In this document: piece by piece, positions 1 through 8,075 of the stretch
Layout of the letters: the number at the start of each line of letters is the position of its first letter
Position numbering within the stretch: position 1 is the stretch's first letter
From: Nitrospirota bacterium
GTDB taxonomy: Bacteria > Nitrospirota > Thermodesulfovibrionia > Thermodesulfovibrionales > JdFR-85
Reading direction: 5' to 3'
Length of the DNA: 22,915 nt
NCBI GenBank assembly: GCA_013152195.1
Contig: JAADGU010000136.1
Span: forward strand, 1 to 22,915
The notes under the pieces: generated by a model
Database searches by the model: none
Told to the model about the DNA's origin: nothing
Seen by the model: only the letters and a program-made list of their open reading frames with translations
Translations under genes and position numbers: made by a program

Positions 1-1092
1 GGCCTCAGGGAGATAAAGGCAATTGCCGGGAAGGCGGACCCTGAAGGGGTTGAGGCTTTGAGAATGGCTGCCGGGAGGATCAGGGGCTTTCATCTCAGGC
101 AGAAGGAGGAGTCCTGGTCGTACAGGGAGGGTGGGGCCATGCTGGGGCAGATTATCCGTCCCATTCAGCGTGTTGGCGTATATGTCCCCGGGGGCAAGGC
201 ATCCTACCCCTCAACAGTCCTGATGAATGTGATACCGGCCCAGGTGGCAGGGGTGAAAGAGCTGGCCCTCTGTGTCCCCACCCCACGTGGAGAGGTCAAC
301 CCATATGTTATGGCTGCTATAAGCCTTTTAGGCGTCAGGGAGGTTTACAGGGTTGGAGGTGCCCAGGCAATAGCTGCCATGGCCTGCGGGACGGAGACGA
401 TAGAGAAGGTGGACAAGATAGTGGGCCCCGGGAATATCTATGTTGCCACTGCCAAGCGGATGGTCTTCGGAGATGTGGATATTGACATGATTGCCGGGCC
501 AAGCGAGGTCCTTATTATTGCGGACAAAACAGCCCCTCCGGAGTTTGTGGCCTCAGACCTTCTGAGCCAGGCAGAGCATGATGAGCTTGCCTCCTCAGTG
601 CTTGTCACCTCTTCCGAAAGACTTGCACTCAGTGTGAGTGAAGAGGTGAAGAAACAGCTGAAGGCCCTTGGACGAAGAGAGATTGCCGAGGCCTCACTGA
701 AGAATTTTGGTGCAATAATCGTAACAGGTACGCTCAAAAGGGCAGTCCGGCTTGCCAATCTCATAGCCCCTGAGCATCTTGAGATTATGACGGAAAAACC
801 CGAAAAACTCCTGCCGCAGATTCAGAATGCAGGGGCCATATTCCTTGGAAGATGGACCCCTGAAGCCCTTGGGGATTATGCAGCAGGCCCAAACCATACC
901 CTCCCGACAGGTGGAACTGCCAGATTCTTTTCCCCCCTCGGGGTGTATGATTTCGTAAAGAGATCAAGCCTTTTGAGTTTCAGCAGACAGTCGTTTCAGA
1001 GGCTCTCTTCAGTGGTGGAGACCCTGTCGGACCTGGAGGGCCTTGAGGCACACGGCAAGGCTGTAAAGGTAAGAAAGGGCAGGAAAAGCTGA
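1..1092 (+). CDS. hisD: Histidinol dehydrogenase, 5'-truncated by the window edge
   Basis: HisD oxidises L-histidinol to L-histidine in two NAD-dependent steps, the end of histidine biosynthesis; it is a cytoplasmic zinc enzyme (EC 1.1.1.23). The frame is open from base 1, so the N-terminus lies outside the window and 363 codons are visible; the ATG at 64 is internal. Family landmarks occur in order: the VPGGKASYPSTVLM stretch, VGGAQAIAA, the KIVGPGN glycine motif, IAGPSE, SQAEHD (zinc-ligand Gln and His), PEHLEI (catalytic Glu-His pair), GDYAAGPNH (Asp ligand) and EAHGKAV (the last zinc-ligand His). The product ends in a short basic tail and a TGA stop. It runs convergently into the nitroreductase gene with a 6-bp gap, so no his operon is visible downstream. 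Identification is very secure; only the missing start limits the entry. Confidence 0.97.
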   Translation, partial: GLREIKAIAGKADPEGVEALRMAAGRIRGFHLRQKEESWSYREGGAMLGQIIRPIQRVGVYVPGGKASYPSTVLMNVIPAQVAGVKELALCVPTPRGEVNPYVMAAISLLGVREVYRVGGAQAIAAMACGTETIEKVDKIVGPGNIYVATAKRMVFGDVDIDMIAGPSEVLIIADKTAPPEFVASDLLSQAEHDELASSVLVTSSERLALSVSEEVKKQLKALGRREIAEASLKNFGAIIVTGTLKRAVRLANLIAPEHLEIMTEKPEKLLPQIQNAGAIFLGRWTPEALGDYAAGPNHTLPTGGTARFFSPLGVYDFVKRSSLLSFSRQSFQRLSSVVETLSDLEGLEAHGKAVKVRKGRKS

Positions 1093-1098
1093 GAGCTC

Positions 1099-1617
1099 CT
1101 ACCCCCTGACCCAGACCACTGCCTCTTCAGGGCCGAATCTTTTTGGTGCAGGTGGTACTTCTTCCGGCCATCCCACGGGGGCAATAACCACCGGCCTCAG
1201 GTGGCCGGGAAGACCAAGGATATCTGCTGCCTCATCTTCATGGAAGGCCCCGACCCATGCAGAGCCAAGCCCCATTTCATGGGCAACAAGCATCATGCAC
1301 ATGATACTGCAGGCCACATCCTGGATACAATAGAGTTCCATCCCCCTGAGGCCGTATCTGTTGGCTATCCTCTGGTCTGCACAGCCAACAATTATCAGGG
1401 GGGCCTCTGCTATAAATGTCTGGTTCAGGGCTGCCCTGCAAAGGGAATCTTTTGTTTCAGGGTCTGTAACAAAATAAAACTTCCTTGATTGGAGGTTGCC
1501 GGCGCTCGGTGCCCATATAAGGGCCTCTATAAGCCTGTCTGTTTCCTTGTCGGAGATCTCCCTGTCCTGAAAGTTTCTGATGCTCCTTCTTGTTTTGACT
1601 GCTTCTATAACTTTCAC
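1099..1617 (-). CDS. Nitroreductase-family FMN oxidoreductase
   Basis: This is a small flavin-dependent NAD(P)H oxidoreductase of the nitroreductase superfamily. Visible FMN-binding signatures are RRSIRNF near the N-terminus, APSAGNLQ about 30 residues later, and GLGSAWVGAF in the C-terminal half. A proline-rich PVGWPEEVPPAPKR end is common in these proteins. The physiological substrate cannot be told from sequence. I place the start at GTG 1617 because the product then begins MKVIEAVKTRRSIR, the usual family start, and a G-rich ribosome site lies 7-8 bases upstream. ATG starts at 1635 and 1686 are alternatives; neither has a well-spaced Shine-Dalgarno sequence. The gene converges on hisD and diverges from the yraN-family gene, and it has no evident link to the cytochrome locus. 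Confidence 0.88.
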   Translation of the reverse strand: MKVIEAVKTRRSIRNFQDREISDKETDRLIEALIWAPSAGNLQSRKFYFVTDPETKDSLCRAALNQTFIAEAPLIIVGCADQRIANRYGLRGMELYCIQDVACSIMCMMLVAHEMGLGSAWVGAFHEDEAADILGLPGHLRPVVIAPVGWPEEVPPAPKRFGPEEAVVWVRG

Positions 1618-1717
1618 TAATAATTCCCCCCCCATAAGTTGATTGTTTCCTGTAAGAGGCTGCAGGAAGGTTTTTTTTGATTCCATAATGATTCTGTTGT
1701 TATAGTATCATATAATT

Positions 1718-2071
1718 GTGAAGAATCAAACCGGTAAAGAGGGAGAGGCATTTGCCGTGAAATACCTCAGGAAGAAGGGCTACAGGATCATGGCATCCAA
1801 TTACCAGACCCCTATCGGAGAGATAGATATAGTGGCCAGGGACGGAGATACGATTGTCTTTGTTGAAGTAAAGACCCGGCAGAGTCTCTTGTACGGGTAT
1901 CCCTCCGAGGCTGTTACATGGCGCAAGCGGGAGAGACTGAAGAGACTAGCACTCTATTATCTGAAGGTTCACAGGATGCTCGGGGCAAGTGGCAGGTTTG
2001 ATGTTATAGGGTTATACCTGAAGGACGGCACCTATCAGGTTCAACATATTGTTGATGCCTTTGAGGTATAA
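1718..2071 (+). CDS. yraN: UPF0102 / YraN-family endonuclease-like protein
   Basis: A 117-residue protein of the UPF0102 (YraN) family, which has a restriction-endonuclease-like fold; its cellular role is not well established. The diagnostic core is present: GKEGEAFAVKYLRKKGYRI near the N-terminus, then GEIDIVARDGDTIVFVEVKTR, where the Glu-x-Asp and Glu-x-Lys pairs form a PD-(D/E)XK-like site. The length is normal for the family. The start is GTG at 1718; no good Shine-Dalgarno sequence precedes it, but the product begins where family members usually do. Only about 30-100 bp separates it from the divergent nitroreductase start, depending on which nitroreductase start is used, so the two may share a bidirectional promoter region. 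It is the last housekeeping-type gene before the cytochrome block. Confidence 0.9.
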   Translation: MKNQTGKEGEAFAVKYLRKKGYRIMASNYQTPIGEIDIVARDGDTIVFVEVKTRQSLLYGYPSEAVTWRKRERLKRLALYYLKVHRMLGASGRFDVIGLYLKDGTYQVQHIVDAFEV

Positions 2072-2117
2072 GCGTTTTTTTGAAAGCAGGATTGTCAGTG
2101 GTAGCAGGAGAAAAAAC

Positions 2118-2147
2118 TTGACGAATGAAAGCTCTCTTTCGTATAAT
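2118..2147 (+). promoter_or_regulatory. Sigma-70-type promoter of the tetrahaem cytochrome gene
   Basis: TTGACG at 2118-2123 and a perfect TATAAT at 2142-2147 are separated by 18 bp. The predicted transcription start is near 2154, giving a leader of about 34 bases that carries the AGGAGG ribosome site at 2176-2181. It is the best -35/-10 pair seen in the window and marks the entry to the cytochrome block. Confidence 0.75.
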
Positions 2148-2187
2148 TTGCCAAATATAATAATAATACTTGATCAGGAGGAAGGAT

Positions 2188-2784
2188 ATGTTTAAGTCTA
2201 TGTTTTTAAAGTTGGCTATTGTTGGAATCTTATCTCTTTTAGTCCCTGCTGTCCTGTATGCTGCCGGTAAGCATGAGGGTCTGAACTGTACCGGATGTCA
2301 CGGTATTCACACTGCACAGGGGGATATTATCTTTGCCGTGGAGCCAAACAAGAAGGTGAAGAATCCGAGGACTAACAAGCCCTATACCGGCGTTACCGCT
2401 TTATGTCTCGGGTGTCACGAAACGATTGAAAATGGAGGCATGGGCATTATTCCTGTTTCTGCATCCAAGAGCCATCCATATGGCGTGGTCCCTAACCCAA
2501 AGGTTGCCAATGTGCCACCGTCATTTTTAAGAAGCGGCGAACTTGCGTGTGTGGGCTGCCATGATCCGCATCCTTCCAATCCAAACTACAAATACCTCAG
2601 GGTTGATACTGAAGGCGGAGCAGATATGCAGAAGTTCTGTGTCGTCTGTCATTCTTCAAAGGCTGATGTTGAAGTTACAAAAATAGAAGTTTTCAGCAGC
2701 ATGGATGAGAGAAAGGCATCTCATGAGAGTCCCTTGGTAGAGAAGCCTGCCAAGAAGAGTAAGAGCAAGAAAAAGAAAAGGTAG
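2188..2784 (+). CDS. Exported tetrahaem c-type cytochrome with lysine-rich tail
   Basis: A 198-residue exported cytochrome with four CXXCH haem-attachment motifs: CTGCH, CLGCH, CVGCH and CVVCH. The start is ATG 2188, set by AGGAGG six bases upstream; a TTG at 2170 is in frame but lies upstream of the ribosome site. The N-terminus is a typical signal peptide with a hydrophobic core and a probable cleavage after LYAA. Motif surroundings such as CHGIH and CHDPHPSNP resemble the doubled-CXXCH class, where paired haems are bis-His ligated. The C-terminus is strongly basic, ending KKSKSKKKKR, which could contact membrane or nucleic-acid phosphates or a negatively charged partner; that is speculation. 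A likely role is periplasmic or extracellular electron transfer. It has its own promoter, and an inverted repeat follows it. I do not recognise a named orthologue. Confidence 0.9.
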   Translation: MFKSMFLKLAIVGILSLLVPAVLYAAGKHEGLNCTGCHGIHTAQGDIIFAVEPNKKVKNPRTNKPYTGVTALCLGCHETIENGGMGIIPVSASKSHPYGVVPNPKVANVPPSFLRSGELACVGCHDPHPSNPNYKYLRVDTEGGADMQKFCVVCHSSKADVEVTKIEVFSSMDERKASHESPLVEKPAKKSKSKKKKR

Positions 2785-2805
2785 CCGTTTCCACTTGAGC
2801 GGAAA

Positions 2806-2846
2806 GGGGGTGTAAGGGGCTTGTCTTTTTCCCTTTACACTCCCCC
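2806..2846 (+). terminator. Imperfect inverted repeat, possible terminator or attenuator
   Basis: The arm 2806-2819 (GGGGGTGTAAGGGG) pairs with 2831-2846 through about 14 base pairs, including one G-U pair and a 2-base bulge, around an 11-base T-rich loop. It lies 22 bases after the tetrahaem stop codon. There is no U-tract after the stem, so Rho-independent termination is uncertain; an mRNA-stabilising or attenuating hairpin is equally possible. Confidence 0.4.
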
Positions 2847-2943
2847 GCATAACCTGGAACCCTTAGCTTGTTAAGGAGCGAATGCGGTCTTTATCCTCTG
2901 ACCAGAACAGGAATTGCCTGTAGGCTGATAATTATAGGAGTTT

Positions 2944-4116
2944 ATGAAATATAAGTATGTTATAAGTCTTCTTACCGCAGTTATAGTCGTCATTTTTCTT
3001 GTCCCGCTAATTTCCTCTGCAGAGAAGTTTCCTGATTGTATGAAGTGCCATAAGGACAAGGTTGCAAAGAAGGTTATACATCCTGCTGTAGATATGGGAT
3101 GTGTTACATGCCATGCCCAGGCCCACCAGAGGGATGCGGCGTTTCCGAAGTATCTGTTTGCCGAGGGGGTTGATGTCTGCTGGGCCTGTCACGATAAGGC
3201 CATGTTTACAAAGAAGGTGGTCCATCCCCCTGTTGCAGGAGGGGAGTGTCTGATATGTCATAATCCTCACTCCACTGATAATCCCAAGATACTGAGGGCT
3301 CCTGTGCCTGATCTCTGTTTCTACTGTCATGACAAGACAAAATTCGAAAACAAGTCGACTCATCCTCCGGTGGCGGCAGGAATGTGTACGACATGTCATA
3401 ACCCGCACAGCAGTGATAACCGGAGACTACTCGTTTCAAAGCCGCCGGACCTCTGCTTCATGTGTCATGTTAAGGACGATTTTATATCAGAGGCGAAGAA
3501 GAAGCACCATGCACCCGTGCTGAAGGGGTTGTGCCTGAAGTGTCATAATCCTCACTCCTCACCCTCGGAAAAATTGTTGCGGGCTGATGTTCCCGACCTT
3601 TGCTTCAAGTGCCATATCAGGGATGAGTTCAAGGGTAAATATAACCATTACCCTGTTGAGGCAGGAATGTGCCTCTTCTGTCACCAGCCGCATCAGGGCG
3701 ATGTTAAGAAGCTTCTTGTTGCCAAGCTGCCGGAACTCTGTTTTAATTGCCACGACAGCTCGGATTTCACCAGAAAGAACCAGCACCCTCCGGTGTCGGC
3801 AGGAATGTGTACGCTATGTCATGATATTCATGGTTCTTCAAACGTTGCACTGCTTGACCTCCCGATAACTGATCTCTGCCTTCAGTGTCATCCGAGAATC
3901 GGTAAGGCACCCCACGCGGCGGGTACCTTTACTCAGGCAGGACATCCAATCAGGGGCAGAAAAGACCCGAAGGCCAGGTATGGAGAGCTTACATGCGCAA
4001 GCTGTCATAACCAGCACAGTTCTGATTATATACACCTCTTCAGGTACCCCGCCAAGAGTACTTTTGAGCTCTGTCCCAATTGTCATGGATTAAAAAAGGG
4101 ATATAAAAAGCAATAA
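2944..4116 (+). CDS. Exported 15-haem c-type cytochrome (doubled-CXXCH type)
   Basis: A 390-residue cytochrome with 15 CXXCH motifs, starting CMKCH and ending CPNCH, after a cleavable signal peptide (cleavage probably near LISSA). The body is an internal repeat of about 50 residues, seen roughly seven times: a leading motif such as DLCFxCH, then a distal H-x-P-V, G-M-C-x-x-CH, NPHSS and a LL-containing linker. This matches the doubled-CXXCH cytochrome family, in which the CHNPH and HPP histidines serve as axial ligands. ATG 2944 has AGGAG three bases from the end of the spacer. The gene follows the tetrahaem cytochrome by 159 bp, with the inverted repeat between them. The expected role is a periplasmic or surface electron wire. 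It shares repeat style with the large cytochrome at 18151-21396, which suggests common origin. Confidence 0.93.
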   Translation: MKYKYVISLLTAVIVVIFLVPLISSAEKFPDCMKCHKDKVAKKVIHPAVDMGCVTCHAQAHQRDAAFPKYLFAEGVDVCWACHDKAMFTKKVVHPPVAGGECLICHNPHSTDNPKILRAPVPDLCFYCHDKTKFENKSTHPPVAAGMCTTCHNPHSSDNRRLLVSKPPDLCFMCHVKDDFISEAKKKHHAPVLKGLCLKCHNPHSSPSEKLLRADVPDLCFKCHIRDEFKGKYNHYPVEAGMCLFCHQPHQGDVKKLLVAKLPELCFNCHDSSDFTRKNQHPPVSAGMCTLCHDIHGSSNVALLDLPITDLCLQCHPRIGKAPHAAGTFTQAGHPIRGRKDPKARYGELTCASCHNQHSSDYIHLFRYPAKSTFELCPNCHGLKKGYKKQ

Positions 4117-4151
4117 GCAGAAATCCTGTTTGTGGTGCGTAATTGCCTGGC

Positions 4152-4168
4152 TTGGCACTGTTGTTGCA
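4152..4168 (+). promoter_or_regulatory. Sigma-54 (-24/-12) promoter upstream of HX1
   Basis: TTGGCAC at 4152-4158 and TTGCA at 4164-4168 give GG-N10-GC spacing (GG 4154-4155, GC 4166-4167), a near-consensus RpoN site. The predicted transcription start is about 4179, 46 bases before the ATG at 4225. Activation would need an enhancer-binding protein, which is not encoded in the window. Confidence 0.8.
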
Positions 4169-4224
4169 TAATATTACTTTCAGCATGATGATTTAAAGAA
4201 CAGAATTCAACACGAATACTGAAT

Positions 4225-5288
4225 ATGAAAAAAAAGGTAACTATTGTAGCTGTCCTTATCTTTCTCTGTATGCTGCTTGTCCTCTGGTTTCCAAAGGGCG
4301 GTGAGACCGTGGTTTCAGGGGATTGCGAGGTCTGTCACAGTCTCTATCCGGGTATGATGGAGGCAGCGGCTCCCGGTAAGCCTTTAAGGTATGTCCTTCA
4401 GAACTCCATGTGTGTAAATTGTCACTCAAATGCTGACAGGAATACCATAAAGATGCTGGGTGGTGCCAGGGTGCCTGTCCTGTGGTCTACAGCAGGGTAG
4501 AGCCGGAGAGGCCCCTGTCTGGCGGCAATTTCTATTATGTTAAGGTCTTTGGTGACAGGCGAGGGCATAATGTGGATGGTCTTGCCTCAGTAGATACAAA
4601 GAATATGTTTATGCCCCCGGGATATGACCGGTTTTCCGATCCCTCCACTATTGGATTCAACGACAAGAAGCCCCTCGCATGTGCGGGTTCCAATGGCTGT
4701 CATGGAAACAGGAATATTGAAAATCCGTTTGCATCTATTCTGGGGACACATCATTCAGAGGATTTTCCTGTTGACGGAAGCACTACAGCCAGGAGTTACA
4801 GGTTTCTGAAGAGAACGGCTGATGTGAAGGGGGTTGCCGGGCTGGAGGATAAGGATTGGGGCTACACTGCTTCTTCAAAGGAACATAATGAATATACCCC
4901 CTCAATCAACCGCTTCTGCGCCGACTGCCATAGCGGTCTTTACCTCAGGGATGAGATAGGCAAGGCAAGTCCCTGGCTCAGACATCCCACAGGTATTGTC
5001 CTGCCGGAAAGGGGGGAATATATGAGCTATAACCCTGATGTGCCGCCTCCGGCAGATAGTTCCGGCATAAGGGTTTACAGCCTTGATGCACCTGTGGCGA
5101 GACCGGAAGTCCCTGCTGTATCCAGTGAGGTGGTGAGGCCCGGCACAGACATTGTCATGTGTCTTTCATGTCATGTGGCACACGGGAGCCCTAACGAGTT
5201 TATGCTGAGGTGGAATTATGATTCCATTGTCTCAGGAGAAGAGGGTAGCACCGGTTGTTTTATATGTCATACAGGTAAGGGTGAATAG
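4225..5288 (+). pseudogene. HX1: multihaem cytochrome, frameshifted by a 5-bp tandem duplication
   Basis: Member of the HX family of four paralogues in this window. The reading frame from ATG 4225 (N-terminal hydrophobic segment, CEVCH, CVNCH) stops at 4500. The rest of the protein continues in another frame to 5288, with CADCH, CLSCH and CFICH plus the non-canonical CAGSNGCH. The break falls at CCTGTCCTGT (4474-4483). Removing one CCTGT restores VPVVYS, which aligns with IPQVYH/IPQVMH in the paralogues, followed by the conserved GGNFYYV. The second frame could start only at a GTG at 4482, which has no ribosome site and no signal peptide, so it is unlikely to be a separate gene. The N-terminal hydrophobic stretch lacks a clear cleavage site and may be an anchor. 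Translated as is, the product would be a 91-residue dihaem fragment. The HX2 start follows the stop codon by two bases. Sequencing error cannot be excluded. Confidence 0.85.
4474..4483 (+). repeat. 5-bp perfect tandem duplication at the HX1 frameshift
   Basis: CCTGT at 4474-4478 is repeated exactly at 4479-4483. Deleting either copy joins the two HX1 frames so that the encoded VPVVYS matches the aligned region of the intact paralogues. The net effect is +5 bases, a +2 frame change. Confidence 0.8.
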
Positions 5289-5290
5289 CA

Positions 5291-6385
5291 ATGGGCAAAG
5301 AGCTGAGGACAAAGGGCAGGCGGTGGGGTGTTAAGTGGAAGGATTTTCACCTTCTTTGCTCTGTCTTCTTTACCCTGTTCTCTATTCTTCTATTCCTCTC
5401 TTTCCCTTCAAGTAGTGATGCCAGGGTAAAGGGCAAGTGCAAGAATTGCCACAGTATGCATGCCAGCAAACCCAATCCGGTTCTGACAAAGGGCGGGTGC
5501 CTCGGCTGTCATGCCCAGGACCCTACCGGTGCCAGGAATATTATAGTTAAAGGGAAGACAAGGATCCCTCAGGTAATGCATAACATGGATAACGGAGACC
5601 TTGCCGCTGGAAATTTCTATTATGTATCGGATGACTATAACCCTGATTATTCAAAGGGACACAATGTGTTGGGAATTTCACTTCAGGAGCATCCCCCCAT
5701 GGATCTGCCCCCGGGCTTTATAGGAAATATTGTAATTCCCGGGGGGACGGGGCCTGCATACTGGCCACAGCAACAGCAGCTTACCTGTGCCGGCACGTGG
5801 GGTTGCCATGGCAACAGGACTATAGAGAAGCCGTTTAAGTCCGTTTATGGAGCACATCATACGGATGACAGTGTGATTGACGGTTCAACTGTGGGCAGGA
5901 GTTACCGTTTTCTTTACGGGATAAAAGGCAAGGAACAGAAGCAGTGGGAATATCAGGCCACTACTGATGACCACAACGGCTACAAGGGTGATACCAGTCA
6001 CAGCACAATGGATACCATAAGTTATCTCTGTGGTGAATGCCATAGCAAATTTCATCCAAATCCAAGCCTTGGTGGTGAGACAGAAGTTGGTGAGAACGTC
6101 TGGCTCAGGCACCCCACCGACATTTCCTTCAGCAATGTGCATGGTGGATATGCAGGGTCAGAGTTTCAGGACTATACCAGGTATAGCCTCCAGGCACCTG
6201 TTGCCTATAAAAACCCTACAGGTAGAGAAAATATAGTTGATATGGATAGTATAATCATGTGTACATCGTGTCACAGGGCACATGCAAGTCCCTATGATGA
6301 TATGTTGAGGTGGAATTACCCCGATATGCTGGGCCGTGGTGACGGCTGTCTTACCTGTCATACGCAGAAGGGACAACAGCCATAA
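5291..6385 (+). CDS. HX2: exported multihaem cytochrome (five CXXCH plus one CX5CH)
   Basis: An intact 364-residue HX-family cytochrome. Basic residues precede a long hydrophobic segment, with probable signal peptidase cleavage near SSSDA. Motifs in order are CKNCH, CLGCH, the non-canonical CAGTWGCH, CGECH, CTSCH and CLTCH. Invariant family histidines outside the motifs are GHNV, AHH, DHN, WLRHPT and the CHRAH distal His, six in all. If the CX5CH site binds haem, this is a bis-His hexahaem protein. The motif spacing is wide, unlike the tight doubled-CXXCH cytochromes on either side. ATG 5291 begins two bases after the HX1 stop codon with a weak AAGGGTGA site upstream, so it is probably translationally coupled to HX1 and transcribed from the same sigma-54 promoter. 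The HX1 frameshift may therefore reduce its expression. Confidence 0.9.
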   Translation: MGKELRTKGRRWGVKWKDFHLLCSVFFTLFSILLFLSFPSSSDARVKGKCKNCHSMHASKPNPVLTKGGCLGCHAQDPTGARNIIVKGKTRIPQVMHNMDNGDLAAGNFYYVSDDYNPDYSKGHNVLGISLQEHPPMDLPPGFIGNIVIPGGTGPAYWPQQQQLTCAGTWGCHGNRTIEKPFKSVYGAHHTDDSVIDGSTVGRSYRFLYGIKGKEQKQWEYQATTDDHNGYKGDTSHSTMDTISYLCGECHSKFHPNPSLGGETEVGENVWLRHPTDISFSNVHGGYAGSEFQDYTRYSLQAPVAYKNPTGRENIVDMDSIIMCTSCHRAHASPYDDMLRWNYPDMLGRGDGCLTCHTQKGQQP

Positions 6386-6953
6386 TGGCCACAGTTTTTA
6401 CTGGACTTCAAGTGATTTTTTTAATGGAAGATATTAGGGATCGAGTCGCAATTGAATTTTAAGGATATTGTATGACATTTATTTGACATTATTTTCTATG
6501 TGTCGGGCATTTAAGGGTCTGCAACTAAAAGCAGTGTTGAAATAATTGTGTGAAAAGTCATACATAAATTATGTAAAATACTACAGTATGGCCGTAAATG
6601 GTAAGGAGAGTGTGCTGAACACTAACCTGAATCTATAAGGGTATTTAATAAATTTCTTGAAAAAAGAACCCTGTTTATGTTACGTTGTCCTCGTCAAGAA
6701 TGAAGAGCACACGTGGATGTATGGTTTCTCTTCTTCACTTGGCAAGGGTTTTGGCATGATTATTGCATTATTTCATAACAAGTTAATAATAGGTGGGCGA
6801 TGCCCGCTTCAGTCTTGAAACCAATTAATTCATAAGAGGGTCGTTCAGGAGGCGAAGCCGGCATTTTTCCCGATTTATGATTTGTTTTTTTCTGAATCTG
6901 ACAGGTCTTGTGCATTGCTGAGTAGGCCCCAAAAAAAGGGAGGTGAAGTATTG
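6386..6953. other. 568-bp intergenic region with a sigma-54 promoter and long leader
   Basis: No coding region is convincing here. The region is AT-rich relative to its neighbours. It holds two TGACATT copies 11 bp apart (6473-6479 and 6484-6490), the sigma-54 promoter at 6751-6767, and a predicted leader of about 176 bases with a small GC hairpin (6793-6807: GTGGGC, loop GAT, GCCCGC). I looked for a cyclic-dinucleotide (GEMM) or other riboswitch core and did not recognise one. The upstream 350 bp is a reasonable place for enhancer-binding sites. Confidence 0.6.
6751..6767 (+). promoter_or_regulatory. Sigma-54 (-24/-12) promoter upstream of HX3
   Basis: TTGGCATG at 6751-6758 and TTGCA at 6763-6767 with exact GG-N10-GC spacing (GG 6753-6754, GC 6765-6766). 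The predicted transcription start is near 6778. With the terminator at 8076-8110 it defines a monocistronic HX3 unit. Confidence 0.78.
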
Positions 6954-8036
6954 ATGAGAAGGATAGTAATGACAATGTTTTTATCTCTTCTAACTGTAGT
7001 TTTTCTCTATGCTTATGCTGATGCCAAGGTGTCCGGCATCTGCTCAAGCTGTCACACCATGCATAACAGTCAGGATGGTTCTCCAATGACGTATGATAGC
7101 TCGACTACTCCTAACGGGAAGTTGCTGCGGGGTACCTGTGTGGGCTGTCATGCACAGAATACCAGCAGTAATATCGTCAACTCCATTCCGCAGGTCTACC
7201 ATTCTGACGCAACAGACCTTGCAGCAGGGAATTTTTCCTATGTTGTAACCGCAGACTCCAGCGGACATAATGTCCAGGGTATAGTGACCTCGGCAGATGC
7301 CACTCTCGGCAATACGCCGCCTGGGTATAACAGTGCTTACGACCCCTCCTCAACCGGCTTCAGTACAGCCAGCCGCCTGGTGTGTGCAGGGTCTAACGGC
7401 TGTCACGGCAACCGGGATTCATCTGATGAGTGGACGGCAGTCAGCGGTGGACATCACGGTGATGACTCAATTCTCAAGTACGGCGCCACTACTTTTACAC
7501 TGACCGGGCAGGGAGCCAGTGTGCCCACCAGCTACAGGTTCCTCTACAAGATAAAGGGTGCAGAGGACAGCGACTGGCAGGATACGGTGACTGCTACAGA
7601 CCACAACGAGTATCTGGCTGAAACCTATGCCACCAGGGGGACGACGGACTCTTGGGCAAATATGAAGGGGACCATCAGTGAGCTCTGCTCTGAATGTCAT
7701 TCCACGTTTCACCTGGGTGGAACCAGCGGTATCGGGTCAGCTTCACCATGGCTGAGACACCCGACTGATGTTGTAATCCCGAATTCAGGAGAATTTGCTT
7801 CCGTATCAACTACCTATAGTGATGAAACACCGGTTGGAAGGCCGGCAGCATCACTGACTGATGGTTTGACGGCAGCAATAGGGACCGTTACTGCCGGGAC
7901 TGACAGGGTCATCTGTCTCTCCTGTCACAGGGCACATGGTTCGCAATATCCCGATAGTCTGAGATATAATTATCAGTCATCTCTTAGCACCGGTAATGGT
8001 TGTTTGAGGTGTCATACACAGAAAGATGCATACTGA
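6954..8036 (+). CDS. HX3: exported multihaem cytochrome (five CXXCH plus one CX5CH)
   Basis: An intact HX-family cytochrome of 360 residues. The signal peptide is clear, with cleavage after YADA, just before KVSGICSSCH. Motifs in order are CSSCH, CVGCH, the non-canonical CAGSNGCH, CSECH, CLSCH and CLRCH. The family landmarks IPQVYH, LAAGNFSYV, GHNV, GGHHGDDS, DHNEY and WLRHPTD are all present. ATG 6954 is preceded by GGGAGG ten bases upstream; the adjacent TTG at 6951 is a possible alternative, and the longer open frame from 6882 lies upstream of the ribosome site. It is flanked by its own sigma-54 promoter and a strong terminator, so it is a single-gene unit. Long stretches are almost identical at DNA level to HX4 at 21619, which indicates recent duplication or gene conversion. 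It is the best candidate for a functional family representative. Confidence 0.92.
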   Translation: MRRIVMTMFLSLLTVVFLYAYADAKVSGICSSCHTMHNSQDGSPMTYDSSTTPNGKLLRGTCVGCHAQNTSSNIVNSIPQVYHSDATDLAAGNFSYVVTADSSGHNVQGIVTSADATLGNTPPGYNSAYDPSSTGFSTASRLVCAGSNGCHGNRDSSDEWTAVSGGHHGDDSILKYGATTFTLTGQGASVPTSYRFLYKIKGAEDSDWQDTVTATDHNEYLAETYATRGTTDSWANMKGTISELCSECHSTFHLGGTSGIGSASPWLRHPTDVVIPNSGEFASVSTTYSDETPVGRPAASLTDGLTAAIGTVTAGTDRVICLSCHRAHGSQYPDSLRYNYQSSLSTGNGCLRCHTQKDAY

Positions 8037-8075
8037 GTAGTTGAGGAGAAGATTTCAGGCTAACGGCTGGATTAC

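Noticed and set aside
1201..1488. Plus-strand open frame antisense to the nitroreductase
   Set aside because: The minus-strand nitroreductase motifs are clear and this frame encodes nothing recognisable.
3007..4086. Several open frames on the opposite strand and in other frames inside the 15-haem gene
   Set aside because: They are by-products of the biased codons in CXXCH repeats; none has a ribosome site and all are covered by the cytochrome frame.
4471..4500. Programmed ribosomal frameshifting in HX1 and HX4
   Set aside because: No slippery heptamer is seen at either junction, and exact tandem duplications explain both breaks more simply.
4482..5288. Second HX1 frame as an independent gene starting at GTG 4482
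   Set aside because: There is no ribosome site or signal peptide, and its start aligns with the middle of the intact paralogues.
6473..6490. Two TGACATT copies 11 bp apart as activator sites
   Set aside because: Only two short AT-rich copies about 260 bp from the promoter; recorded in the intergenic entry but not enough for a regulatory call.
6778..6953. Possible GEMM (cyclic dinucleotide) riboswitch, known upstream of cytochrome genes in Geobacter
   Set aside because: The conserved core elements of that class could not be found; only simple hairpins are visible.
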